From Firmicutes bacterium UBA3932 (GTDB lineage Bacteria > Bacillota > Clostridia > Peptostreptococcales > Anaerovoracaceae): 16,726 nt of DNA. Below the pieces are notes generated by a model. That model did no database searches and was not told the DNA's origin. It worked only from the letters and a program-made list of their open reading frames with translations. This document shows positions 6,716 to 13,594 of this stretch, one piece after another (position 1 is the stretch's first letter; the number at the start of each line of letters is the position of its first letter). The stretch spans positions 1 to 16,726 of the forward strand of contig DGEG01000096.1 in the NCBI GenBank assembly GCA_002385825.1, given 5' to 3'. Position numbers and translations under genes: made by a program.

Positions 6716-7350
6716 ATCTCAATCCCCCGATGGGTTCTCAGGAATTTCACCGTCTTCTCTATGATTTCCTCGCTGATTTCCTCGATGCCGCGCAGACCGT
6801 CGATAACGAGGATTCTTTCCGGATACCGGCTGGCCAACTCAAGATAGCCTTCATACACATCCGTGTGGTAATCGATTTCTTCCAGTTCCAGCCGGTCCAA
6901 AACTCCGTTGCTTATGCGCTTTTTCCCTTCATCCGGATCGACCAATATGAGAAAGGTCAGATCTGGTACCAATCCGTCCACCGCGATTTCGTTAATTATG
7001 CGAACCCTTTCGCCGAGCTTGCGGCCGTAACCCTGATATGCGATGCTGGAATCCATAAAGCGGTCGCATATCACCGTATTTCCCGCTTCCAGCGCGGGAC
7101 GTATTTTCTGAGCCACGTGCTGGGCTCTGGAAGACGCATAGAGAAAAGCTTCCGTAAGATGCGCCATCTCCTTATGGCAGGGATCCAAAATAATATCTCT
7201 AATCATTTCGCCTATTCTGGTCCCACCGGGTTCCCGGGTCAAAACTATTTCTATTCCTTTAGAGGCAAGAAAGTCCGCCAGCATCTGGATTTGTGTTGTC
7301 TTCCCCGAACCGTCGGGGCCTTCAAAAGTAATAAATAAACCTGGCTTCAT
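6712..7350 (-). CDS. tmk: Thymidylate kinase
   Basis: Phosphorylates dTMP to dTDP with ATP, the step joining the de novo and salvage routes to dTTP; cytosolic. The 212-residue length is standard. Visible are the P-loop GPDGSGKTT at residues 11-19, the TREPGGT substrate motif (38-44), DRFMDSSIAYQG (96-107) and a LID-type segment ending in LDRLE. The ATG at 7350 has GGAGG five bases upstream and overlaps the stop of the preceding small gene (ATGA, 7347-7350); its own stop overlaps the holB start the same way. In Bacillus, yaaQ and yaaR lie between tmk and holB; here both are absent. Confidence 0.96.
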   Translation of the reverse strand: MKPGLFITFEGPDGSGKTTQIQMLADFLASKGIEIVLTREPGGTRIGEMIRDIILDPCHKEMAHLTEAFLYASSRAQHVAQKIRPALEAGNTVICDRFMDSSIAYQGYGRKLGERVRIINEIAVDGLVPDLTFLILVDPDEGKKRISNGVLDRLELEEIDYHTDVYEGYLELASRYPERILVIDGLRGIEEISEEIIEKTVKFLRTHRGIEI

Positions 7351-7475
7351 TTTTGCCTCCCTGGTTTTTTAATGATTTCGTCCATAAGTTTCCCTATTAA
7401 ATGAATGGATAAGGCGAACACCGGAACACAGAGAAGCGCCGTGAAAACGATCTTCAATATGGTCATAGTGTCCAT
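7347..7475 (-). CDS. Small single-pass membrane protein at the head of the tmk operon
   Basis: I do not recognise a named family. The 42-residue form starting at ATG 7475 has one membrane helix (about residues 4-27) and a basic tail ending KKPGRQK. AAGGAGG lies about 11 bases upstream, slightly long but the only good site. In-frame ATG codons at 7496 and 7553 would give 49 or 68 residues but lack ribosome binding sites. The stop overlaps the tmk ATG (ATGA), the same coupling seen at every later junction of the operon, which is the main reason to believe it is real. A role in the membrane is evident; anything more would be guesswork. Confidence 0.65.
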   Translation of the reverse strand: MDTMTILKIVFTALLCVPVFALSIHLIGKLMDEIIKKPGRQK

Positions 7476-7542
7476 ACCCAGCACTTCCTCCTTCATGTTG
7501 TCGGCAAAAATCATCAAAAATAATTTGCGATTCCCTTGCCAA

Positions 7543-7562
7543 AATCCAATCATCCTTGGATT
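7543..7562 (-). promoter_or_regulatory. Small hairpin in the leader of the tmk operon
   Basis: AATCCAA (7543-7549) and TTGGATT (7556-7562) form a perfect 7-base stem with a 6-base loop between the presumed promoter and the first gene. No T-tract follows, so it is not a terminator. Function unknown. Confidence 0.3.
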
Positions 7563-7575
7563 AATTCTAGTTTAT

Positions 7576-7604
7576 AGAATACCTCTAATCGGCCAAAAAG
7601 TCCA
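7576..7604 (-). promoter_or_regulatory. Possible promoter of the tmk operon
   Basis: On the minus strand, TGGACT (7599-7604), a 17-base spacer and TATTCT (7576-7581) match sigma-A at four of six positions each. Leader to the first gene would be about 95 bases. A weak prediction; readthrough from the surface-protein gene to the right is an alternative. Confidence 0.25.
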
Positions 7605-7610
7605 GAAAAA

Positions 7611-7712
7611 CAGAGCCGGCTCACGGCCGCCACAGCCTGTCTGCATGCATTTAACAGAATAGACTGGGCCGACCCGGCCCCCGCAGAGCCGGTCAAATCT
7701 GCCGGTCCGGCA
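7611..7712. repeat. GC-rich patch of short palindromes and repeats
   Basis: This spacer between two minus-strand genes is far richer in GC than its surroundings and dense in short symmetric elements. It holds the palindrome GAGCCGGCTC (7613-7622), a hairpin GGGCCG/CGGCCC (7666-7671 with 7675-7680), a direct repeat CAGAGCCGG (7611-7619 and 7684-7692), and GCCGGTC twice, 13 bases apart (7688-7694, 7701-7707). A 67-codon open frame crosses it on the minus strand but has no ribosome binding site or protein-like composition. It may be a repeat element or structured RNA; I cannot name it. Confidence 0.45.
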
Positions 7713-7725
7713 TGTATGGCACGAA

Positions 7726-7756
7726 AAGGACAGTCCCCGATAAGGGAACTGTCCTT
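7726..7756 (-). terminator. Terminator of the surface-protein gene, REP-like palindrome
   Basis: AAGGACAGT (7726-7734) pairs with ACTGTCCTT (7748-7756), extended by CCC/GGG across one position that is a T-G wobble when read on the minus strand; the loop is 5 bases. On the minus strand it ends in TTTT and lies about 56 bases past the stop at 7813. GGGGACTGTCC-type palindromes also occur as dispersed repeats in many clostridial genomes, so this may be a repeat serving as terminator. Confidence 0.65.
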
Positions 7757-7812
7757 CTTTGTGACTCGCTACCATTATATTATTATACTATGACCAAATA
7801 TATTATGACCGG

Positions 7813-10344
7813 CTAACGTCTCCTCAAATAAATACCCGCTCCGGCCAAAAGCCCTCCGATGGCCAGGAACAACCCGGCGCCCAGTCCCCCGGTCTTCGGC
7901 ATAGTTGGTGCAGGCGCTGCCAGCGCACTTGCCTTCGGCTCAGAAAACGGTTGCATCGGATCTTCCGGAATCACGAGGCTATCATCTTTATCTTTGTCTT
8001 TATCTCTGTCTCGATCTCTGTCCCTGTCTTTGTCTTTATCCTTATCCTTGTCTTTATTTCCGAAAGCATTGGTATAGGTGACCACTACGTCCTCGGAATC
8101 GCTGCCAAGGGAACCTTGGATTCCCTTTTCGCTTTCGATGACTTCCGGAGCAGGGATATCTGTCCCGAAGGCGCCGGCTGTGGTAATTGTAGTGGTCAGG
8201 GCGTTCTGGTTGTTCGTTTCAACTAAATGAAACTGAAGCACAGGTACGCCACGGATATTATTTTGGGCAACCGCTTCAGGCAATTTTCCGTCCTGCACAT
8301 AATAACTACTATATTCAAAAATTATTTGCTGACCGCCTTCAAGAACAAAGCGATAATAGCCTTCATACTCCCCGCTCTCCTGCAATTCCGTATCAATATC
8401 CGTCAAGTTAAGAATTATTGCTTCTTCTGCTTCTTCTGCTTCTGCCACCATTTCATCATTATCCTCAATTCTGTAGTCGTTGTGGCCATCAAAGAATCGA
8501 ATCATAAACTCATACTCTGTATCTGCCGACATCAAATTCCCCGTAACAGCTTTCTTCACCGTTAAGATGTGTTCTTCCGATACGGGGATCCTCTCATTCC
8601 ATAGCCATGTACTTGCAATTCCATCAATAGGTATCCAATTCGGTTCCTCTTGCTCGTCAACCTTCTCGGCATACCACACACCCAAACCGGTTTTCTCATT
8701 TTGCGTCCGCTGGATAGTCGCTACCCCTTCCAAAGGTGCTACCAATATCAGATATTCAATATCACTTGATCGATACCCTTTCGGAGCTTCAATCTCCTTC
8801 AAAATGTATTTGCCTTTCGGAATTCCTGTAAACCGGACAATGCCTTCCTCATTCGATACTGCCTCTCTTATTATTTCATTATCTACTCCTTCAAGTCGGA
8901 ATGTGGCCCCGGGAAGCCTTGCTTCTGTATTCCAGTCTGCTTTTATAAAGGCGAACTCCGCACCAACAGGAGGAACATTGAATTCAAGACTGCAATTCGC
9001 CGCATTTCCTCCCCGCTCTAAATAGAAGAAGCTCAGAGTGTGTGTCGTATCTGGTTTAAAACCTGCATCATCATAACCATAAACCGTCAGAGCCCCGGAA
9101 CCGCCTTCTTCGCCATCAGGGTAACTGCAGATCGTTGCGTCAGAAACAACCGTCCCTTCAGCCCTGTCATCATAAAATTTAATTTTTCCGTTGATGGTAC
9201 CGTGAATGCCGCCCAGATCCAGTACTAATTCTCCGTCCACAAAGACCCACACGTCATCGTCGCCGCTGAAATTGAATTCCAACTCTTCCGCCCCGGCTTT
9301 CGGAATATAGAATTCCACCTCCATGCTCATTCCGAAATGATCCAGTTTCGATTTCGGAATGCAACCGAAGGGCCGGAACCCGTCTACAGATGGATCTCCT
9401 GTATTTATAGGATCATCCAGAAAAACCTTGTATTCTTTTCTATTGAAAATTGCACTGTTTTCATCGCTCGAATATGAATAGAACCCGGTGTAAGGATCAT
9501 AGTTGAATTGAAAAGGAACTTCCTTATAAGCTTTATATTTCTTTTTTTCCTTCGGATTAAACAGATCAATTCCTATGATGTCGCCTTCATACTCCGGACG
9601 TCCTTTATCGTTGAGCTCAGTTTGCATCAGCCCTTGATAGACATAAAGATCTCCCTTGTATTTGCTGAACCATGCTCTATTGGCTGGCGCTTCTATGATA
9701 GTGCCATTATCATCCCTTCCGTTCATGAACATGAACATCCGGCTGTAATCGGGTCTCCCCCACCGACCTGCCAATTCTTGAGATTTCTCGGGTTTCGCAG
9801 ACTCCGTCTCCTTCGCCGGGTCTACGGACGCAGGTTCCTCCTCTGAACTTTCAGCCTCAGAGTTCTCCTCTGGAGTTTCAGTCTCAGAGTTTTCCTCTGG
9901 AGTTTCAAGTACAGATTCTACCTGGAAATCAACGGATTCGGATTTTTTCACGGACAAGGCCTCTCCCGTTCCCGTCTCCTCTGCCGATAAATTTTCAGAA
10001 TCGTCATCTCCTTCAACTGTCAAATCCTCAAACCCCTCGGAACTCTCTGTTAACAAGCTTTCCGTATCATCTCCGTTTTCCGTCATCGAATTACTGTCCA
10101 TATCAATTGAAACGGATTCAACCGCCTCGACGGGCTTAAATATCTCATTCTCCCACTTATCCTTCAGAGCTTCTAATATTTTTTCCTGATTATAATCAAA
10201 CAAATTTACATTAAATTCCCTGATTTCTTGCTCCGCGCCCTGTCCGATCACGCTCACAGGCATGGCGTAACTTGCCGCCAGAAAAATACAAAGCAATAAT
10301 GCCACTGACCCCCTGATAATGTGTTTTTTTCTCTTCATCCCCAT
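7813..10344 (-). CDS. Sortase-anchored surface protein with fibro-slime, SpaA/Cna-B and pilin-type domains
   Basis: An 843-residue exported, wall-anchored protein, probably an adhesin or pilus component. In order: basic n-region and hydrophobic signal peptide (about 4-39); acidic Ser/Glu-rich linker (about 74-190) with a doubled ETPEENSE unit; a fibro-slime-type domain (about 195-455) with the hallmark GDDDVWVFVDG (361-371) and LDLGGIHG (375-382); a SpaA/Cna-B-type fold (about 463-535) with FIKAD and LKEIEAPKGY, the expected Lys and Glu of an internal isopeptide; a second pilin-type isopeptide domain (about 592-760) running from LTVKKAVTGN to VVVTYTN; a Lys-Asp/Arg-Asp repeat (764-787); MPKTG (815-819); a hydrophobic helix; and RRR. 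The start at 10344 has GGAGG five bases upstream; the frame is open to a TTG at 10452, and a TTG at 10428 preceded by AAGGAG is an alternative. The divergent sortase is the likely anchoring enzyme. Confidence 0.9.
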   Translation of the reverse strand: MGMKRKKHIIRGSVALLLCIFLAASYAMPVSVIGQGAEQEIREFNVNLFDYNQEKILEALKDKWENEIFKPVEAVESVSIDMDSNSMTENGDDTESLLTESSEGFEDLTVEGDDDSENLSAEETGTGEALSVKKSESVDFQVESVLETPEENSETETPEENSEAESSEEEPASVDPAKETESAKPEKSQELAGRWGRPDYSRMFMFMNGRDDNGTIIEAPANRAWFSKYKGDLYVYQGLMQTELNDKGRPEYEGDIIGIDLFNPKEKKKYKAYKEVPFQFNYDPYTGFYSYSSDENSAIFNRKEYKVFLDDPINTGDPSVDGFRPFGCIPKSKLDHFGMSMEVEFYIPKAGAEELEFNFSGDDDVWVFVDGELVLDLGGIHGTINGKIKFYDDRAEGTVVSDATICSYPDGEEGGSGALTVYGYDDAGFKPDTTHTLSFFYLERGGNAANCSLEFNVPPVGAEFAFIKADWNTEARLPGATFRLEGVDNEIIREAVSNEEGIVRFTGIPKGKYILKEIEAPKGYRSSDIEYLILVAPLEGVATIQRTQNEKTGLGVWYAEKVDEQEEPNWIPIDGIASTWLWNERIPVSEEHILTVKKAVTGNLMSADTEYEFMIRFFDGHNDYRIEDNDEMVAEAEEAEEAIILNLTDIDTELQESGEYEGYYRFVLEGGQQIIFEYSSYYVQDGKLPEAVAQNNIRGVPVLQFHLVETNNQNALTTTITTAGAFGTDIPAPEVIESEKGIQGSLGSDSEDVVVTYTNAFGNKDKDKDKDKDRDRDRDRDKDKDKDDSLVIPEDPMQPFSEPKASALAAPAPTMPKTGGLGAGLFLAIGGLLAGAGIYLRRR
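7981..8055 (-). repeat. Hexanucleotide repeat coding Lys-Asp/Arg-Asp dipeptides
   Basis: About 12 units of a degenerate 6-base repeat (GAY followed by AAR or MGR) in the surface-protein gene code for alternating Lys/Arg and Asp, then a final Asp. It lies between the last folded domain and the MPKTG signal. Gain or loss of units would keep the frame. Confidence 0.9.
9857..9907 (-). repeat. 27-base tandem duplication in the acidic linker
   Basis: A 24-base sequence beginning TCAGAGTT on the plus strand occurs at 9857-9880 and 9884-9907 with one difference, a 27-base period that codes for two copies of ETPEENSE plus a spacer residue. It suggests recent expansion of the linker. Confidence 0.75.
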
Positions 10345-10503
10345 GTCTTCCTCCCATTCATAAGATTTTGTATTTAACTTTTTTCCGTCAATAAATTTTG
10401 CGAATCGCGTTTTTAGCCGTCCCTTCAACAGGTCTTCTCCTTCATCCGACAAAATACAATGTTTTTGCCCGCGAAACTGTCAAATGCAGGCGAAGCAATT
10501 CTG

Positions 10504-10532
10504 TTGTTAACGATGCTGTCAGTGCCTATAAT
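10504..10532 (+). promoter_or_regulatory. Sigma-A promoter of the sortase gene
   Basis: TTGTTA (10504-10509), 17-base spacer, and a perfect TATAAT (10527-10532). The leader to the sortase ATG is about 40 bases. The same 234-base spacer must hold the promoter of the divergent surface-protein gene, but I see no convincing -35/-10 pair for it; a TTGACA on the minus strand near 10478 has no good -10 at proper distance. Confidence 0.55.
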
Positions 10533-10578
10533 AACCAAACAGAAAGTTGAATTTTGTAAAACCATGTGGGGATGAGAT

Positions 10579-11340
10579 ATGAAACATAAAATTTCTTTCT
10601 GCCTTATTGCCATAGGAATCCTAGTAGCCTCCGTGCCTTTCACCGGAGCTCTTTATTATCAACACCGGCAGCAGTTGCTTTATCAAAACTATTTAGAAGA
10701 TATACATTCCCATGCTTTCGCCGGGAATGCAGCGGACAGAGACGGCGATGCGGATGACACAAGCCGCCACATGTCTGAATCCGATCAGTTTTTTGAGCCT
10801 TCCTCACTGGAAACTGCCGCCGGAGGACTTTCCTTAGATGGTAATCTCCCTGTAATTGAAGGAGATCCCCCAACTGAATCAAACAAAAAAGAAGAAGAGC
10901 CCACCGTCCTCGGGCGGATTTCCATAGAAAAAATTAACGCTGATCTGATGTTGGTAGAAGGGGCGGGAGCAAAAGAGTTAAAATGGGGCGCCGGACATAT
11001 CAAAGGGACCGGTATCCCCGGCGAGCCTGGGAACTGTGCAATCGCCGCCCACAGGAACTACACCTTCGGCTCCTATTTCAGCAGATTGAATGAGTTGGAA
11101 CAAGACGACCGCGTCACCGTAAGCTACCTGGGTGAAACATTTCATTACAGAGTTTCCGATATAAAAACAGTGTTGCCGGAAGACAACACTATTTTACAAC
11201 CCCCGGAGGAGGGAGAAATATTAACTCTAGTAACCTGTGCGCCGAAGGGGAGCAACCGCCTCAGGCTGATTGTTCATTGTCTGCCTGAGGAGGATCCGTC
11301 TCTTCCGGCCACGTCCGAGGAAGCATTACCACAGCTTTGA
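10579..11340 (+). CDS. Class D-like sortase
   Basis: A membrane-anchored cysteine transpeptidase that cleaves LPXTG-type signals and joins the protein to peptidoglycan or to other pilins. The 253-residue protein has an N-terminal membrane helix (about 6-26), an acidic, probably disordered linker (about 40-108), then the sortase barrel. Catalytic residues are visible: His158 in AIAAHRN, Cys220 in TLVTCAP, and Arg227 or 229 in NRLRLIV. The GAGHIKGTGIPGEPGN stretch before the His and the absence of a C-terminal helix point to class D rather than the pilin-polymerising class C. The ATG at 10579 has a weak GGGGATGA site. It is divergent from the MPKTG protein, its probable substrate. The last 80 bases overlap the histidine kinase gene on the other strand, so its C-terminal extension (about EEDPSLPATSEE) is constrained by two frames. 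Confidence 0.93.
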   Translation: MKHKISFCLIAIGILVASVPFTGALYYQHRQQLLYQNYLEDIHSHAFAGNAADRDGDADDTSRHMSESDQFFEPSSLETAAGGLSLDGNLPVIEGDPPTESNKKEEEPTVLGRISIEKINADLMLVEGAGAKELKWGAGHIKGTGIPGEPGNCAIAAHRNYTFGSYFSRLNELEQDDRVTVSYLGETFHYRVSDIKTVLPEDNTILQPPEEGEILTLVTCAPKGSNRLRLIVHCLPEEDPSLPATSEEALPQL

Positions 11341-13594
11341 ACAGATCCCCGTCTATCTTGATCTCAAACCAGCCGTTTTGAAGGAGCACTAAATCCTTGG
11401 CTATGGCCAGTCCAAGGCCGCTTCCTTCTGTAGTCCTGGATTCATCTCCCCTCTTGAAGCGCTCCATCAGTTCATCGGCACTGATGTTAAGCTCATTTTT
11501 AGACACGTTCTTGATCTCCAAAAGAACCTGAGCATCCTTACCGTTGGTTCCCGGCATCTCTTTCAAATCGATATACACCCTGGATCCGGGAAGAGCATAT
11601 TTCAGTACATTGCCCAGTAGGTTTTCCACCACGCGCCACAGCAACTGACCGTCAGCAAGAACGTAATAGCTTTCTTCTTGTGCCGTCACGATGAACTTCA
11701 GGCCGGATTCTTCAATTTTCGAACCCATCTCTCCCAAACCCTGATTTATCAGGGAGAGCATATCAACATTTTCGAGCCTGACAGGAATTGCTCCGCTGGA
11801 AGCTTTCGCTGCGTCAAAGAGGTCTTCGGTGAGCTTCTGTAACCGCTTGCTTTTCTGGTCGAGCACCTCCAGGTATTCTGGCGCGTTTTCGCTGTCAAGC
11901 CCTTCCGTTTTGAGCAAATCGATGTAGGTTATTATAGAGGTCAAAGGAGTCTTTAAATCGTGAGAAACGTTTGAAATCAATTCCGTCTTTAACCTCTGAT
12001 TCTTCAATTCATTTTGAATAGCTGCGTTGGATGCGGCGGATATCTCGTTTATTTCTGCCGCCAGCCGATCCAACTCACCGTTTCCGGCCACAGGAATTTT
12101 ATATGTCAGATTCCCGTTCCTCACTTCACTTACTCCCTTGCGAATCTCTTCATACTTCCTTACCCATCTGGGAGCCAGAATCAAAATAAGCAAGATCGCC
12201 ACCGGAGCCAGCACCACCGTAGCCGAAAGAAGAGAGACCGCCAAAGTTATGATGACCACTTTTCGCATGATGCTGCCGCCGTGATAAATGGAGCGAATAC
12301 CGCCGAACAACGCGGCGAGAATCCGGTAGATCAGCGAGTTCTTTAAAAACCGTTCCGCCTTTATGTTTCGCACACAGGACAGGATAAAGAGCAGACCTAA
12401 TGAAGCTGCTGCCAAGCCTACCAGCACTGCCGCTCCCATCCACAGCAGCATGGCAGTGTTAAGCGGAGTTGCACTTGAAAATCGGTAGGAATTGTACCGG
12501 ATGCTTTCGTATAGAAGGTTTAAAAACAGAAGTCCTCCTACGAGAAAGCATAGGGTGATAATGAGAAGCTGGATTTCCGTAAAGATCCTGTCGATCCTGT
12601 AACTGGGCCGGTTTCCTTCTGCATCCTTCCTTCCCGTGAGCACTATGAGAACAATCAGGGAAATGAGAGTCAGCAGTCCACAAACAGCAACGATGGGAAC
12701 CCATTTTAGAATCTCATTCCTGCTTGCCTGAAACGCTTCTTCCTTAGCGGCAATATAGCTTTCATCAAAGGCAAAATACACTTTAAGATTGGGATTGTAT
12801 TGATCGTGGAATCGCTCTTCCAAATGTCTGTCGCTGTATCTTACGCCTTGGTTGGGAGACTCAGCGCTGGGAGATGTTTTAGTCATCTTGCCCTTTTCAT
12901 AAATCAGGTATTCGGCTTTGTCCACCATGCTGAGAAAGCGACTGCTATCCATTACAGGCTCTTCCGTGTTTGCTGCTGCATCCATGTCCTCGCCCGTATT
13001 CAAAGCGGGTCTCTGGTCCGTGTCCGCATCAGAAACCATGCCTGCCATATTGGTTACGGTGTAGACGCCGTCTGTGGCAAAGTAAATAAAACCTTTGGTT
13101 CCGTCCAACTCTTCCTTTGCTCTTTCGAAGACTCGAAGTTCGTCTAAAATCAACTGCTGCTTGATCTGATCGATTTCATCCGCATAATCAGCTTCAAAAC
13201 GCTGACGGCCGTCGTCCTGAAGGTCGTTGTATTTTTCATACATGCTCTCATCCTGACGGGCTTTATCGTAAAACAGCATCCTGATTCGATCATCCAACTG
13301 CCATTGGTTTATAGTTTTGCCGCTCTTAATATAGTCCTCCCCCTTCAGGTCCCCGATCAGATACAATATGTCTCCGGCTTTTCTATCAAAGTCTCTTTGA
13401 AATTCCGGGCTTTCCTTGTAGTTTTCGGAAAACAGGACTTCATCGATACTCATGCCCGTTCCGTTGATAACCGATGCTGATTCCAGGGCCATGGCCCCCG
13501 TCATGAGCGTGGCGATGAAGAAAGCCACACAGATGATGAAAGCGACAATGCTGACAATTCTAGTTCCTTTAATACTTTTCGATTTTATATCCAA
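11261..13594 (-). CDS. Membrane sensor histidine kinase
   Basis: A 777-residue sensor of a two-component system. Topology by hydrophobicity: helix 12-33; a large extracytoplasmic domain (about 35-295) of no recognised fold, with an acidic insert near 188-215; four more helices (about 298-320, 341-361, 381-406, 446-474); a HAMP-like linker (about 476-528); H-box SNVSHDLKTPLTS with His545; N-box LLGNVLKYA with Asn662; and G2 box GSGLGLA (724-730). The usual DxGxG G1 box is absent, replaced by IKNVSKNELNI near 694-704, a variant I recall from clostridial kinases. The start is TTG at 13594 with AAAGGTGG nine bases upstream, inside the response-regulator gene (26-base overlap), so translation is coupled. 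The next Met lies inside the first helix. The 3' end overlaps the sortase gene antisense. The signal sensed is unknown; the neighbours suggest the envelope. Confidence 0.93.
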   Translation of the reverse strand: MDIKSKSIKGTRIVSIVAFIICVAFFIATLMTGAMALESASVINGTGMSIDEVLFSENYKESPEFQRDFDRKAGDILYLIGDLKGEDYIKSGKTINQWQLDDRIRMLFYDKARQDESMYEKYNDLQDDGRQRFEADYADEIDQIKQQLILDELRVFERAKEELDGTKGFIYFATDGVYTVTNMAGMVSDADTDQRPALNTGEDMDAAANTEEPVMDSSRFLSMVDKAEYLIYEKGKMTKTSPSAESPNQGVRYSDRHLEERFHDQYNPNLKVYFAFDESYIAAKEEAFQASRNEILKWVPIVAVCGLLTLISLIVLIVLTGRKDAEGNRPSYRIDRIFTEIQLLIITLCFLVGGLLFLNLLYESIRYNSYRFSSATPLNTAMLLWMGAAVLVGLAAASLGLLFILSCVRNIKAERFLKNSLIYRILAALFGGIRSIYHGGSIMRKVVIITLAVSLLSATVVLAPVAILLILILAPRWVRKYEEIRKGVSEVRNGNLTYKIPVAGNGELDRLAAEINEISAASNAAIQNELKNQRLKTELISNVSHDLKTPLTSIITYIDLLKTEGLDSENAPEYLEVLDQKSKRLQKLTEDLFDAAKASSGAIPVRLENVDMLSLINQGLGEMGSKIEESGLKFIVTAQEESYYVLADGQLLWRVVENLLGNVLKYALPGSRVYIDLKEMPGTNGKDAQVLLEIKNVSKNELNISADELMERFKRGDESRTTEGSGLGLAIAKDLVLLQNGWFEIKIDGDLFKAVVMLPRTWPEETDPPQADNEQSA

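Noticed and set aside
7572..7775. 67-codon minus-strand open frame in the GC-rich spacer
   Set aside because: It spans the terminator hairpin and the palindrome cluster, lacks a ribosome binding site, and has repeat-derived composition with many Cys and Arg.
7859..8077. Plus-strand frame with a long Ser-Leu repeat
   Set aside because: It is the reverse reading of the Lys-Asp/Arg-Asp repeat in the surface-protein gene.
10345..10452. N-terminal extension of the surface protein to TTG 10452 or TTG 10428
   Set aside because: It would put about 30 charged residues before a normal signal peptide. The ATG at 10344 has a better ribosome binding site, although TTG 10428 with AAGGAG cannot be fully excluded.
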